Below, one piece after another: positions 6,748-16,165 of a stretch of 64,000 bases of DNA. Numbering within the stretch: position 1 is the stretch's first letter; the number at the start of each line of letters is the position of its first letter. The stretch is from contig CAWJXB010000006.1 of the NCBI GenBank assembly GCA_963846775.1, forward strand, positions 1,054,001-1,118,000, read 5' to 3'. Source of the DNA: CAVYXA01 sp963846775. Lineage in GTDB: Bacteria > Verrucomicrobiota > Verrucomicrobiia > Chthoniobacterales > UBA10450. The position numbers and the translations under genes were made by a program. The notes below the pieces were generated by a model that saw only the letters and a list, made by a program, of their open reading frames with translations, made no database searches and was not told where the DNA came from.

Positions 6748-9453
6748 CTACGCTTTCTTTCGGTAGAGCGACGGATCGACTACCAATTTCATTTTCTCAT
6801 GCGAGGGAAGGCGCTCTTGACCGAGAAATTCAACAATGGGCGCTATCGTTGCGCCCGGCTGGCGAATCAACGTGGGGTAATCGACTTCGATGAAGTCCAT
6901 GTGCGGCACGTTTTGGAGCCAGCGAACGATTTCATGGCGATGGGCGGCCAGCCCCCGTTGCAGTTGTTCGGTATCGAGATCTGCTCCTTTTGCGCCGAGG
7001 CGTTCGGTCATTTTTCTTTGGGAGGCAACGACTTCTTCGATGGGGCGCGTCATGAAAATGACTTTGTAATTATGTTTGATAGGCATGCTTTGAAGCAGCA
7101 TTGAAATGCATTTAATGGCTTTCCCGCCCATGTCTTCTTCATCCAACAGTTCCGGTTTTTTTGCGATCTGCTTAATCGCTTCCCACTCGTAATACCCTTT
7201 TGGGTTGTCGATGTCCGCGGCCCGCTCGCGATCGGTTACGATTTTTACGCCGCCCGCTTCGAGCATCTGCATCATTAACGATGTGCCGGAGCGCGGAAGA
7301 CCTGAAACGAGAATGAAAGTCTTGCCGGTTTTTTTCTCCGGCGGCTTCGGGTCGGGCCGTTCTTTCAACAAAGTCTTTAGCCGCTCTGCGCGGGGCGGAA
7401 TTTCCGGCAAGTCGAAAAGTTTTTCACTGCGGTCATCTGTCCTTGTTTTCAATTGAGGCCGACGGCCGAGGAGTTTGGTCGCCTCCGCCCGATGGAAGGC
7501 AGCTTTCTTGAGATCGCCGCCGTTGGTGCGGTGCAACGTCGCGAGATAGCGATGGGCGTTGTGCATCCTTGGCGCAAATTTGAGCGCCGTCTCGAACGCA
7601 ACGATAGCGCGCTGGGGTTGACCGCCGCGCGCCAGGACCACGCCGAGATTGAAATGCGCGACTGGTAACCGATGCAGCAAACCGACCGCGCGCAGTGCCG
7701 CATCCACCGTTTCCTGATTTAATCCCTGACGGCGATAGACGTTTGACAGGCCTTGGAATGCCAGCGCGTTATCCGGGTCGAGCTCGACCGCCTTTTCGTA
7801 GGCGCTCTTGGCCTTGTCCAATTGCACCAGATCTTCGTAAAGTCTTCCGATCTGGGTGTAGATGTTAGGCGAGGCCGCATTCATCTCCTCCGCGCGTTCC
7901 ACGTTCCGATAAGCCTCTTTGAGATTGCCCCGCCCCATTTCAATTTTCGCCAGCATGAGAAAAGCGGACACGTGATCGGGCTCACTGCCGTCATAGATCG
8001 CACGCAAGACCCGGTCGGCCTGGCGCAGGTAACCGGCCTGGAAATAGCAGGCGGCAAGTTGGTAGAGAAATCGATCTTCCCATGGCCGCCGCCTGACCAA
8101 TTCTTCGAGCAATGGCTGCGCCCGGTCGCACTGGTTCTTCCACATATACGTGCGCGAAATATTGTATTTCCCTTCGACCTCCGCCGCCTCGGCCTGCTTT
8201 TCCTTGTCCGCACCCGGATCGTCAATATAACCCAAAGCCGCAAATTGCTGCATCAGTTCCTGCGCCTGATTGGCATCCAATTGTGTGTCCCCGGAATGCA
8301 TTGCGGCGTCGCCAGATTTCGTTTCCCAGCTCGGAATGCTCTCCACTTTCGGAGGAGTTTCGAATGCTTCCAGCAACGGTCGCCCATCCATGTCTTCGCC
8401 AATCGGCAAACCGAACAGGGTCAGGACTGTCGGTGCGATGTCGATCAAGCTCGCGCCATAGATACGTTCGTCTCGTTTGATTCCCGGCCCGGCCATCACC
8501 AAAATTCCATATTGCCGGTGCCAAATCGCAGGCCCGGCTGGCTCGCGCGGCATGCCGTGCGGCCGCTGCGAGCCGGATTCGAACCCGTGATCGGAACAAA
8601 GAATGATCGTAGTATCGGGCCCGGCCAGTTGCAGAAGTCGTTCGAGCATCATGTCGTGAAAACGATAGCCGCCCCGGACCACATCCTTGTACATCTCGAA
8701 CTGTTCCTCGTTAATCCACGGGAGTCTCGGCGGGTGATACGCCATGAACGCGTGCGAAAAATGATCGACCGCGTCGTAATACACGCCCGTAAAATCCGCC
8801 GGATCGGTTTCCATTAATGCCGTCGCCACCGCGTGGATCGTCGCCGCATCGGCGAGAACTTTGGCAAACATCGACAAGTTCTGGTCGCTTTGCTGATCGA
8901 TCTTCGCCGCGTTTGGAATAAATGGCAGAATGTGCGCTTCGGTTAGCTCGCTTGGGAAAACTTTGAATCGGGCCAGGGAGCGGGCCTTGTCCGTTGGATG
9001 GACAGTTCCCGGCGGAATCGTCCAGCCGCGCTCTGGATCCATCTTGACGCCAGCGAACGCATTCGTCACGACGTTACCGAGGATCGGCTCCGCCGGATGA
9101 CTCGCCCACCAGCCGACAATATTACTGCGCAGCCCCGATTGCGTGAGAATATTCCAGAGCGCTTTGCATTTGCGGGACGTGCTGGTGTAAGGGCGCGCAC
9201 CGCCATTCTGTGGATCGGGCTCGATGAAACCATGGATCCCGTGTTTGTCCGCGTATTTTCCGGTAGCGACGGAGTTCCAGAGCATCGGCGAAAGGATCGG
9301 TTGAAGCGTCGCCAGATTTCCCATGACTCCGCGGTTAATGAGGCTTTCGAGCGTGGGCATCAATCCCTCCTCCAGCAGCGGCGTGATTACCTCCCAATCC
9401 GCCGCATCCCAACCGATGAGAAGGACCTTTCGTTTCCCAGATGATTCCGACAT
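6748..9453 (-). CDS. AlkP-superfamily phosphodiesterase / TPR / sulfotransferase fusion
   Basis: A 901-residue three-part protein. Residues about 8-370 form a type I phosphodiesterase/nucleotide pyrophosphatase-like domain: metal ligand region LLIGWDAADW, likely nucleophile region SPMLWNSVATGKYADKHGI, metal ligands YYDAVDHFSHAF and CSDHGFESG. Residues about 425-690 are TPR repeats (for example AKSAYEKAVELDPDNALAFQ). Residues about 712-901 are a P-loop sulfotransferase domain (LVSGLPRSGTSLMMQML, IFMTRPIEEVVASQRKM). The nucleophile position appears to be Ser rather than the usual Thr. No signal peptide is seen, so it is probably cytoplasmic. The substrate is unknown. Confidence 0.85.
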   Translation of the reverse strand: MSESSGKRKVLLIGWDAADWEVITPLLEEGLMPTLESLINRGVMGNLATLQPILSPMLWNSVATGKYADKHGIHGFIEPDPQNGGARPYTSTSRKCKALWNILTQSGLRSNIVGWWASHPAEPILGNVVTNAFAGVKMDPERGWTIPPGTVHPTDKARSLARFKVFPSELTEAHILPFIPNAAKIDQQSDQNLSMFAKVLADAATIHAVATALMETDPADFTGVYYDAVDHFSHAFMAYHPPRLPWINEEQFEMYKDVVRGGYRFHDMMLERLLQLAGPDTTIILCSDHGFESGSQRPHGMPREPAGPAIWHRQYGILVMAGPGIKRDERIYGASLIDIAPTVLTLFGLPIGEDMDGRPLLEAFETPPKVESIPSWETKSGDAAMHSGDTQLDANQAQELMQQFAALGYIDDPGADKEKQAEAAEVEGKYNISRTYMWKNQCDRAQPLLEELVRRRPWEDRFLYQLAACYFQAGYLRQADRVLRAIYDGSEPDHVSAFLMLAKIEMGRGNLKEAYRNVERAEEMNAASPNIYTQIGRLYEDLVQLDKAKSAYEKAVELDPDNALAFQGLSNVYRRQGLNQETVDAALRAVGLLHRLPVAHFNLGVVLARGGQPQRAIVAFETALKFAPRMHNAHRYLATLHRTNGGDLKKAAFHRAEATKLLGRRPQLKTRTDDRSEKLFDLPEIPPRAERLKTLLKERPDPKPPEKKTGKTFILVSGLPRSGTSLMMQMLEAGGVKIVTDRERAADIDNPKGYYEWEAIKQIAKKPELLDEEDMGGKAIKCISMLLQSMPIKHNYKVIFMTRPIEEVVASQRKMTERLGAKGADLDTEQLQRGLAAHRHEIVRWLQNVPHMDFIEVDYPTLIRQPGATIAPIVEFLGQERLPSHEKMKLVVDPSLYRKKA

Positions 9454-9752
9454 GAAGCGCTGATTTTACACGGAACAGATAAGATTAATAGCAGAACTAC
9501 GGATTACACGGATAACACGGATTGATTTTCGTTCTCTTGCTCTTGCTCATACTCATGCTCGCCCGTCCGTCGTAGCCTTGGCGAAGGCGGAGGCGCACTC
9601 GCAGGGATTCTCTCAAGCCTTATCCGTACCATCCGTGCAATCGACGGTTAACATGCAAATCCCGCTTGGATTCGTTCCCGAAAACACAGCGGCCCCGAAA
9701 ATTTCGGGGCCGCTACCGGAGATCTAGCAAATTTTTTGGCGTTCTCTGAAAA
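9454..9752. other. Intergenic region with a dispersed repeat copy
   Basis: About 300 bases between two minus-strand genes. It holds near-repeats of 'acacggat' (9500-9525), one copy of the dispersed palindrome 'tccgtcgtagccttggcg' (9561-9591), and the terminator described separately. It must also contain the promoter of the fusion gene, but no confident -35/-10 pair is seen. Confidence 0.5.
9688..9714 (-). terminator. Perfect inverted repeat downstream of the PEP-CTERM gene
   Basis: A 13-bp perfect stem around one base (agcggccccgaaa / tttcggggccgct), 38 bases past the stop codon of the PEP-CTERM gene, with a short T-run on the minus strand (tgtgtttt). It fits a rho-independent terminator. 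Confidence 0.7.
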
Positions 9753-10451
9753 CTACGCTGCCTTTGCGGCTTTCGCGCGCTGTCTTCGCCAAGCCAGCAA
9801 TCCAACCGCGCCAACGGCGAGCAACGCGAGCGAGCCGGGCTCCGGAATTTGACCGGTCACGATCGTGTCACCCACGTCGCCCCAAGCGTAGTCAACCATA
9901 GTGAAATGGTTGTCAGGCGAGCCGCTCATGATCAACCGGGCCCATCCATATTGCACGCCAGCGCCCGTATTAAAGCGGATGCCGACGAAACCTTCGCCGG
10001 CAGCGAGCCATTGGCTATTGGCATAACCGCCGCGAAAAGCCAGCGTTCCATAACCGGGAAAGAAAGCGGAAGATCCAGGGGTGACGAATCCATGGGCCGC
10101 GGGATTCACGCCGGCAGCGAGCCTGGAGAGGTACGGGTACCCGGAAAGAAAACCGTTGAGCCCGCCACTGACGGCGCCATGAACTCCAACGCCCGCGATG
10201 CCCGAGCTCGCATTAACCCGGAAAAAGAACGGAGAAAAGCTGGCACCAGGCGCCAGGGCAAAATGGAAGACGGCCGACGACTGAGAATTTGGCGCATTGA
10301 CCACCTGGTTAATCATACCCGAGTAATGAATACTCGCTTCAGCGGTGCTGGCGCCGGCGACGGCGGTAGCTGCCCCAGCTGTGGCGTAAGCGATCCAACG
10401 TGTTTGAGAAACATTAGCAATAGGTGTACGGCGCAAGGTTTTCGGCTTCAT
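9753..10451 (-). CDS. PEP-CTERM sorting-domain protein
   Basis: About 232 residues. It has an N-terminal export signal (ATAGAATAVAGASTAEASI), a Gly/Ala/aromatic-rich body, and a C-terminal sorting tail: PEPGSLALLAVG, a hydrophobic helix (AVGLLAW) and the basic cluster RRQRAKAAKAA. PEP-CTERM tails are processed by an exosortase (EpsH/XrtA type) during export; none is in this window. The start is taken at MKPKTLRR (10451) because it places the signal peptide normally; a start at 10469 is also open. A terminator follows at 9688-9714. It is likely a cell-surface or matrix protein. Confidence 0.85.
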   Translation of the reverse strand: MKPKTLRRTPIANVSQTRWIAYATAGAATAVAGASTAEASIHYSGMINQVVNAPNSQSSAVFHFALAPGASFSPFFFRVNASSGIAGVGVHGAVSGGLNGFLSGYPYLSRLAAGVNPAAHGFVTPGSSAFFPGYGTLAFRGGYANSQWLAAGEGFVGIRFNTGAGVQYGWARLIMSGSPDNHFTMVDYAWGDVGDTIVTGQIPEPGSLALLAVGAVGLLAWRRQRAKAAKAA

Positions 10452-10585
10452 AAGTAGCAATTCCAACACAACTTCCGTCAGGCAGTCAATACTATTTTTA
10501 AAAAGTTTTAAGTTTGGCGTTTTAGGTGAAATTGGCCATGAACGGAAGTTGCTTAAGACTTACAAGCTGAAACCTTAAGATTCTG

Positions 10586-11483
10586 ATGTCCTGCGCAAAG
10601 ATCGATCCGGCATTGCACCAGGCGCGCAAACCGCCCTGGATTAAGGTGCGCTTGCCGTCGAACCCGGTTTTCTTCTCCACCAAATCGTTGATTTCCGATC
10701 TGCGGCTCCACACCGTGTGCGAGAGCGCGCAGTGTCCAAACCGCTGGGAATGTTGGAGCCAGGGCACAGCCACGATGATGATCGCGGGCGACCGGTGCAC
10801 CCGGGCCTGCGGATTTTGTGCCGTCACGACCGCAAAGCCGTTTGCCCTGGAGGAAGATGAACCGCAACGCGTGGCTGAGGCTGTCCGTCGCATGAAATTG
10901 AAACACGTCGTGATCACCGCGGTGGCACGCGACGATCTCAAAGATGGTGGCGCCACCCATTTTGCGCGGACGATCACGGCCATTCGCGAGATGGATCCGT
11001 CGATTATTGTCGAAGTTCTGGTGCCCGATTTTCATGCCCAGGACTGGTGCATTCAGATCGTGCTCGATGCCGGGCCGGACATTTACAATCACAACCTGGA
11101 AACAGTCGAGCGCCTCACGCCGCTGGTGCGTTCCCGCGCAAAGTACGGCACCTCTCTGCAAGTCTTGAAACGCGCCAAGGCATTGTCACCCCGCGATGGC
11201 GGGGTCGTCACGAAAAGTGGCGTGATGCTCGGCCTCGGTGAAAAGGAAACGGAATTGTTCCAGACCATGGACGATCTGCGCGAAGTCGGCTGCGAAGTTC
11301 TGACGATGGGACAATATCTCCGCCCGACGTCCGAATCACTTGCCGGTCGTGGAATACATTACGCCGGAACTGTTCGATTACTACGGCGAGACCGCCCGCC
11401 AGAAAGGTTTCCTCCATGTCGCTTCCGGGCCGCTCGTGCGAAGCTCCTATCACGCGGCCGATTTTCAGCCGGTTCGCCGCTGA
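10586..11483 (+). CDS. lipA: Lipoyl synthase LipA (frameshifted near its C terminus)
   Basis: LipA inserts two sulfurs into octanoyl groups on lipoyl domains. Both iron-sulfur motifs are present: the auxiliary cluster motif CESAQCPNRWEC and the radical-SAM motif CTRACGFC. The core (ITAVARDDLKDGGATHFA, NHNLETVERL, LGLGEKETE, GQYLRPT) is typical. After LRPTSE the family sequence continues one frame over (HLPVVEYITPE ... GPLVRSSYHA, ending QPVRR at 11483), so one indel lies at about 11325-11337. In the uncorrected frame LipA runs into the glycosyltransferase as one 541-codon ORF (10586-12211), which I treat as artificial. Confidence 0.9.
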
Positions 11484-11485
11484 CA

Positions 11486-12211
11486 ATGGATCGACCCGCC
11501 TCCACTACGTTGCGACGTGGCGAGCAGTCGATCGCGGCCGTCATTCCTGCCTTCAACGAGGAGAAGCACATCGGCGACGTTGTCCGACGCACGCGCACCA
11601 TGCTCGATCGCGTGCTCGTTGTCGATGATGGCTCGCAAGACTCGACTGCGGCGGAAGCTCGCGCTGCCGGAGCGGAAGTGATCGTGCATCCGCAAAACCA
11701 GGGCAAAGGCGAGACCATCCGGACCGGTCTGCGTTATTGGCTCGCAACGGCGAATCCGTCCGGTAGCGGACCGGATCGACAATTCGACTGGGTCTTGATT
11801 CTCGACGCCGACGCCCAACATCGCCCGGAAGAAATTGATCGATTCGTTAACGCAATCACCAGGAGCGACGCGAAACTGTTCGTCGGCAGCAGAATGGACA
11901 ATCTTGCCCGCATGCCGCTCGTCCGTCGGCTGGTGAATCGTTACATGAGCAGAAAGATTAGCCGGCTCTGCGGACAGGCCATTCCCGACACCCAATGCGG
12001 GTTCCGTATGCTTCATCGACAACTTATTCCCGATTTCCTCGAGGGCGCCGACCGCTTCGATTACGAGACCGAGATGCTGATCAAGGCGAGCCGCAAAGGT
12101 TTCCGCATCGATTCCGTCCCGATCACCACCGTCTATTGCGACGAAGTCAGCAGCATTCATCCCGTTCGCGACACGATTCGTTTTTTCAAACTCATTCGCC
12201 GCTATCGTTAG
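11486..12211 (+). CDS. Family 2 glycosyltransferase (dolichyl-phosphate sugar synthase-like)
   Basis: A 241-residue GT-A enzyme beginning MDRPAST two nt after the true lipA stop. Motifs: AAVIPAFNEEKHIGDVV, VLVVDDGSQDST, HPQNQGKGETIRTGL, the DAD metal site in LILDADAQHRPEE, and NRYMSRKISRLCGQ with DTQCGFR. These are the hallmarks of polyprenyl-phosphate mannose/glucose synthases. It has no C-terminal membrane helices, so it is probably a soluble or peripheral enzyme making a lipid-linked sugar. The acceptor is not deducible. Confidence 0.85.
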   Translation: MDRPASTTLRRGEQSIAAVIPAFNEEKHIGDVVRRTRTMLDRVLVVDDGSQDSTAAEARAAGAEVIVHPQNQGKGETIRTGLRYWLATANPSGSGPDRQFDWVLILDADAQHRPEEIDRFVNAITRSDAKLFVGSRMDNLARMPLVRRLVNRYMSRKISRLCGQAIPDTQCGFRMLHRQLIPDFLEGADRFDYETEMLIKASRKGFRIDSVPITTVYCDEVSSIHPVRDTIRFFKLIRRYR

Positions 12212-12220
12212 CGCGCACCT

Positions 12221-12444
12221 GTAGCCGCTCGAAGCGCCGTAGGCGCGATAGATATTAACCCCGGGCGCGAGCCCGGAGGAAAAGGCGTCTCCAAACCAAT
12301 CAGCCCCGGCAGGGGCGACAGAATACTCCGAAGCGCGTCGTCACTCCTTCCGCCCCTTCCGCGGCTAGTTCGAATGAATCGAGCAACCCCGGGCTTGCGC
12401 CCGGGGCTACATTCTTCCGCGCCTACGGCGCTTTCTGCGGCTAC
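12221..12444. repeat. Imperfect palindromic element, about 224 bp
   Basis: The left end (gtagccgctcgaagcgccgt, then 'cccgggcgcgagcccgg') is matched in reverse complement by the right end ('cccgggcttgcgcccgggg' then 'acggcgctttctgcggctac'). The whole region between lipA/GT2 and mlaD could fold into one long hairpin with nested stems. A related element lies at 40068-40380. No ORF of interest lies inside. Confidence 0.65.
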
Positions 12445-12500
12445 GCCATTATTTAAACCGCTCTAGCGCGAGCCCAATCGTGGCCGCGACGCCGTGGCGC

Positions 12501-13382
12501 TCACGGCTTCTTTGCCGGCAACGGCTTGCTGCTTTTGATGATCTCGTCTTCGGGCGTAAGCTTGTTTGCTTTGCCGCTAAAAATCAGTCGATTCGGTTTT
12601 TCACTTAACGTATCAACCAGCGCCTTGGCGTGTGTGGTGATGACTTTTAAGTTCAACAAAGTCACGTGCAGTTGCTTCAGTTGTTCTTGAAGCGACTTGT
12701 CTGTCGTTCCGACAAAAGCGGTGGCCGAATTGAGAAGCGTCCCGGCCTGCGCCTCAACATTGCCAAGACCCTTGACCGCGCTTTGCAACTGATCGACATC
12801 GATCTTAAGTGAATCTAGCAACGGCGAAATCTTTGGCATGAAATTGCCGAGGTTTCCTTTCAGGTCCGTCACGGTAACGTTCAAGTTGTCCAACAATCGG
12901 TTGGCATTGTCGAAAAGTGGACCGGCGGCGGCGGTGATTTGTTCGATGCCATAAGCCGGATGCCCTTCGATCGACGCATGATTCGGCAACGTCTTGCCGC
13001 CAGGCGTTCCGGCAGAAAGTGCGACAAATTTCGGTGCGAGAAGGGTATCGGCACTCAGGGTGGCACTCACATCCACCGGCAGCGGTGGAATTCCTTCGTC
13101 CAACTCGACCGTGACAATCACCGCGTCCCGGTTGTTCGATGACTTCGTGCGCTCGCTCGGGGTGAGGTGGCGCACGGCAATCACTCGCCCGGCCGGCGCG
13201 CCGGCATAGCGCACTTCGGAATGAACTTTGATGCCGGTAACATCTTCGTACTTGATCTGCAAAGTGCGCGTCGGTTTTTTAAAACGATAACCGGAGAGCG
13301 CAAACGTAAGCGCGGCGAGGAGCACGATGCTGCAGGCGACCACCGACAGGGCAACGAGATAATCTGACAGGTTCTTCTTCAT
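12501..13382 (-). CDS. mlaD: MCE-domain lipid-transport protein, MlaD-like
   Basis: A 293-residue protein with one N-terminal membrane helix (residues 9-30) and an MCE domain (KYEDVTGIKVHSEVRYAG, VGRVIAVRHL-type segment as AGRVIAVRHL, ATLSADTLLAPKFVALS). A helical periplasmic tail follows (about residues 150-290). MlaD-type proteins form a ring that binds lipid for the MlaFE ABC transporter. It is the third gene of a minus-strand mlaE-mlaF-mlaD set. The gap to mlaF is about 140 nt and holds a heptamer repeat, so co-transcription is likely but not certain. The tail is longer than in E. coli MlaD (183 residues). Confidence 0.88.
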   Translation of the reverse strand: MKKNLSDYLVALSVVACSIVLLAALTFALSGYRFKKPTRTLQIKYEDVTGIKVHSEVRYAGAPAGRVIAVRHLTPSERTKSSNNRDAVIVTVELDEGIPPLPVDVSATLSADTLLAPKFVALSAGTPGGKTLPNHASIEGHPAYGIEQITAAAGPLFDNANRLLDNLNVTVTDLKGNLGNFMPKISPLLDSLKIDVDQLQSAVKGLGNVEAQAGTLLNSATAFVGTTDKSLQEQLKQLHVTLLNLKVITTHAKALVDTLSEKPNRLIFSGKANKLTPEDEIIKSSKPLPAKKP

Positions 13383-13389
13383 CGAATAA

Positions 13390-13417
13390 AATGACGAATG
13401 ACCAATGACGAATGACG
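13390..13417. repeat. Heptanucleotide tandem repeat (AATGACS x4)
   Basis: Four head-to-tail 7-bp units (aatgacg, aatgacc, aatgacg, aatgacg) in the mlaF-mlaD gap, followed by a partial copy. It is one of four heptamer tracts in this window, each with its own unit. Confidence 0.8.
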
Positions 13418-13520
13418 AAACAATGACAAAGCTCGAGTGACGAGAAGTGCGTTGAACTTGATTCGACCTTCGGGTTTCGTCCTTCCTTCCGTATTCGACA
13501 TTGGTGCTTCGTCATTCATA

Positions 13521-14375
13521 TCATGCGGTCTTGCGATGAAATCGGTGACGCGCGCCGACGAAGGGTCGCGGTTTCACGTATTGATGATTTTCATGTTCGT
13601 CCTGGGAAAGATTTAAAGGAACCGGGCCATCGGCTTCGCCATTGATAAACTGCCGCACTTCCGGATTAGGACTGTTGCGAATTTCACCCGGTGTACCTTG
13701 CGCCACAATCGAGCCGCGACCAAGCATGATCATCCGCGTTGCGATCCGAAAAGCACTAGTCATGTCGTGCGTGACGACGACGGCGGTCATATGTTCGGCA
13801 TTCGTGAGCTTAAGCGTGAGTTGATCGACAACGGCGGTCATGATCGGATCCAGTCCGGAAGTGGGCTCATCGCTGAACAGTAATTCCGGATCGAGCGCGA
13901 GCGCGCGCGCCAGGCCGACGCGCTTTTTCATTCCGCCGCTGATCTCGGCCGGTTTGAGATCTTCAAAACCGCTCAGACCAACCATTTGAAGCTTTTCCTC
14001 TACGATTTGCGCGATCTCATCAGCTGAGTTGTCGCTGTGTTGCAAAAGCGGCAAAGCCACATTTTCGCCGACCGTGAGAGAAGCGAGCAACGCACCGGAC
14101 TGGAATAACATTCCGAAGCGGCGACGAACATCCTCGATTTCGCGTTCGTTCATTCTCGTAATTTCCTGGCCAAAGATTTTTACCGATCCGGAAGTCGGCT
14201 TCATCGAACCGATAATGTGACGGAGCAACGTGCTTTTCCCGCAACCGCTCCCGCCCATGATCACGAGCGTCTCGCCGCGGTGAACATTGAAAGAGATGTC
14301 GTTGAGCACGACCCGATCACCGAATCTGCGCACGAGATTCGCAACTTCGATGACTGAATCGCCGTTCGTATTCAT
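13521..14375 (-). CDS. mlaF: ABC transporter ATPase, MlaF-like
   Basis: A 284-residue ATP-binding subunit. It has Walker A GGSGCGKST, Q-loop MLFQSGALL, ABC signature ISGGMKKRVGLARAL, Walker B LLFSDEPTSGLDP and switch histidine VVVTHDM. The SGGMKKR form of the signature is typical of phospholipid/MCE transporters. ATG 14375 overlaps the mlaE stop (ATGA), showing translational coupling. The longer open frame upstream (to 14570) lies inside mlaE. With MlaE and MlaD it should move lipids between the inner and outer membranes. Confidence 0.93.
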   Translation of the reverse strand: MNTNGDSVIEVANLVRRFGDRVVLNDISFNVHRGETLVIMGGSGCGKSTLLRHIIGSMKPTSGSVKIFGQEITRMNEREIEDVRRRFGMLFQSGALLASLTVGENVALPLLQHSDNSADEIAQIVEEKLQMVGLSGFEDLKPAEISGGMKKRVGLARALALDPELLFSDEPTSGLDPIMTAVVDQLTLKLTNAEHMTAVVVTHDMTSAFRIATRMIMLGRGSIVAQGTPGEIRNSPNPEVRQFINGEADGPVPLNLSQDEHENHQYVKPRPFVGARHRFHRKTA

Positions 14376-15115
14376 ACTCCAAAGAAAAAGATTCCGGTGA
14401 GAATGGCGTTGGTTACCAACATCGCGAGCAACGCTTGCACGACCGACGACGTGGTAGCTTGCCCGACGCCTTCGGCACCGCCCTCGACGTGCAATCCGGC
14501 GTTGCACGCGATCGTGATCACGATCCACGCGAAGACGACGCTCTTGATCATGCCTGAGTACAAATCCCACGTGTCAGCGCTTTCAAGTGCGCGCATGATG
14601 TAGCCGGCGGTATTAAAATTCAGTGCGAATCGGCACACTGCCCAACCGCCAAGCACGCCGATATAATTTCCGAAAATGGTCAACGCTGGAAGCATGATCA
14701 GCATGGCCAGAAAACGGGGCACGACCAGATATTGGATCGGATTGATCGCCATCACTTCCAACGCCTCAATTTCTTCCGACACTTTCATCGTTCCTAATTC
14801 GGCCGCCACCGCAGAGCCGCTCCGCCCGATCACTATCACCGCGATCAGGACCGGGCCCATCTCCCGCAAAATCGACAACATCACGAGATCGGGCACATAG
14901 ATCTCCGCTCCCATCTGCTGAAGTGAGTGCGCCGCCTGCATGGCGAGGGTCACACCGATGCTGAACGCGGTCAACGCCACCATCGATGTCGCACGCACGC
15001 CGATGAACACCATTTGTCGAAAAATCTGGGAGATACTGAAAAACCGGCCGGTGAACGGCGCGACGAACACCCAATAAAGCAAATCGAGATTGAGTCGAAG
15101 ATAATTTCTTAACAT
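14372..15115 (-). CDS. mlaE: ABC transporter permease, MlaE-like
   Basis: A 247-residue permease from MLRNYLR (15115). It has several membrane helices and the MlaE family core: GVRATSMVALTAFSIGVTLA, REMGPVLIAVIVIGRSGSA, AELGTMKVSEEIEALEVM, and the end VGQATTSSVVQALL. The stop codon overlaps the mlaF start. This gene leads the mlaEFD set; mlaC and mlaB homologues are not beside it, which is common outside Proteobacteria. Confidence 0.92.
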   Translation of the reverse strand: MLRNYLRLNLDLLYWVFVAPFTGRFFSISQIFRQMVFIGVRATSMVALTAFSIGVTLAMQAAHSLQQMGAEIYVPDLVMLSILREMGPVLIAVIVIGRSGSAVAAELGTMKVSEEIEALEVMAINPIQYLVVPRFLAMLIMLPALTIFGNYIGVLGGWAVCRFALNFNTAGYIMRALESADTWDLYSGMIKSVVFAWIVITIACNAGLHVEGGAEGVGQATTSSVVQALLAMLVTNAILTGIFFFGV

Positions 15116-15307
15116 CCGAGCACGCCCAGAATGGCAAGGCGTGTGGAGCAACGAAAGCCGAAAATCTGGGTTACCGGTCGCGACAGATATTCACATTGAC
15201 ACCCGGAAATCGGGTCGAGCTCTCTCTCCTTGGAGCTTCTCGAACTGTTTTTTGACAATCGATTCGTTCGCTGAGCTTATTTGATTCAATGCCTCGGGAT
15301 CCACAAA

Positions 15308-15853
15308 TCAGATCAAACCGCGTTTGCGAAAATCGCGCACGTTGCCGCCGCTCGAACGCTCGATCATGTCGATCGTGAATTTGAGCAGGCAGACTTCCCA
15401 TGCGTCGTCCACCCCGTGAATGACCGCGCTCAGCAGCTCGTTCTCGTTCTCGACCTGTCGCTTCGTGCGACTAATCACCGCATCGATGGAATCGCGCAGG
15501 GTCTCTTCGGTCACATCCGTTTTGCGAAACTGAAATCCGTATCGGAGGACAGCGATATCACGCAGCCGCTCCCGCAATTGATCGACATAACGCTGCGCTT
15601 TTTCGCCAAATCCCTCCAACAACAGACGCGAGTAATGCTCCGGCGCGAGAATCTGCGGCCGTTCGGCGTGAATCTTCCCGTTGCGCACCCGGACCTGATC
15701 GACCCGGTCCATCAACTCCGAGATGAGATAAAACTTGAAACTGGTGTGCCCGAACGTGGCGATCTGCTGCTCCGGGGCGACAATCACATGCGTATTCTCG
15801 ATCGCGTAATCGAAACTGTCTTTGGTGATCAACCCTTCAGAATAAGAGGCCAC
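15308..15853 (-). CDS. Conserved-looking hypothetical protein, 181 aa
   Basis: I do not recognise the family. The protein is soluble and mixed alpha/beta, with no signal peptide or membrane helix. The C-terminal half is strongly helical (HYSRLLLEGFGEKAQRYVDQ, DAVISRTKRQVENENELLSA). The start is GTG at 15853. Codon use is like that of its neighbours, which supports a real gene. It lies alone between mlaE and tRNA-Cys, with a 190-base gap before mlaE. Confidence 0.6.
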   Translation of the reverse strand: MASYSEGLITKDSFDYAIENTHVIVAPEQQIATFGHTSFKFYLISELMDRVDQVRVRNGKIHAERPQILAPEHYSRLLLEGFGEKAQRYVDQLRERLRDIAVLRYGFQFRKTDVTEETLRDSIDAVISRTKRQVENENELLSAVIHGVDDAWEVCLLKFTIDMIERSSGGNVRDFRKRGLI

Positions 15854-15930
15854 CGGTGAATCGCAAATGCGTCATCATCGAACCGGCAGATTGAGCGACA
15901 TTCAGTTGTCCATCAGACCCGAACGTGATC

Positions 15931-16005
15931 TGGAGGCGGGGGCGGGAATCGAACCCGCGAATAGCGGTTTTGCAGACCGCGACCTTACCACTTGGCTACC
16001 CCGCC
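15931..16005 (-). tRNA. tRNA-Cys (GCA)
   Basis: A full cloverleaf on the minus strand: acceptor GGCGGGG/CCCCGCC, D arm AGCCAAGTGGTAAGGT, anticodon loop CTGCAAA (GCA), T arm with GGTTCGATTCC. The 3' CCA is encoded (tgg at 15931-15933 on the plus strand). Confidence 0.97.
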
Positions 16006-16165
16006 GTTTCGAGAGCGGATAGTATCGTGTCTAGCGACGCTTGTATCAAGCGCAGAGCCTAAAAACAGGCGCTTGACACAAACGCCTCTACAACTTTTCC
16101 AGATTCGACGTTGAGCGCTTGCCACGCCGGAGCTTTCAGCGTAGGCGGGTTGGACGTTTACTGAC

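Noticed and set aside
10586..12211. A 541-codon ORF fusing LipA with a glycosyltransferase
   Set aside because: The LipA C-terminus is fully readable one frame over and ends at 11483, two nt before a normal GT2 start. The fusion is a product of one indel.
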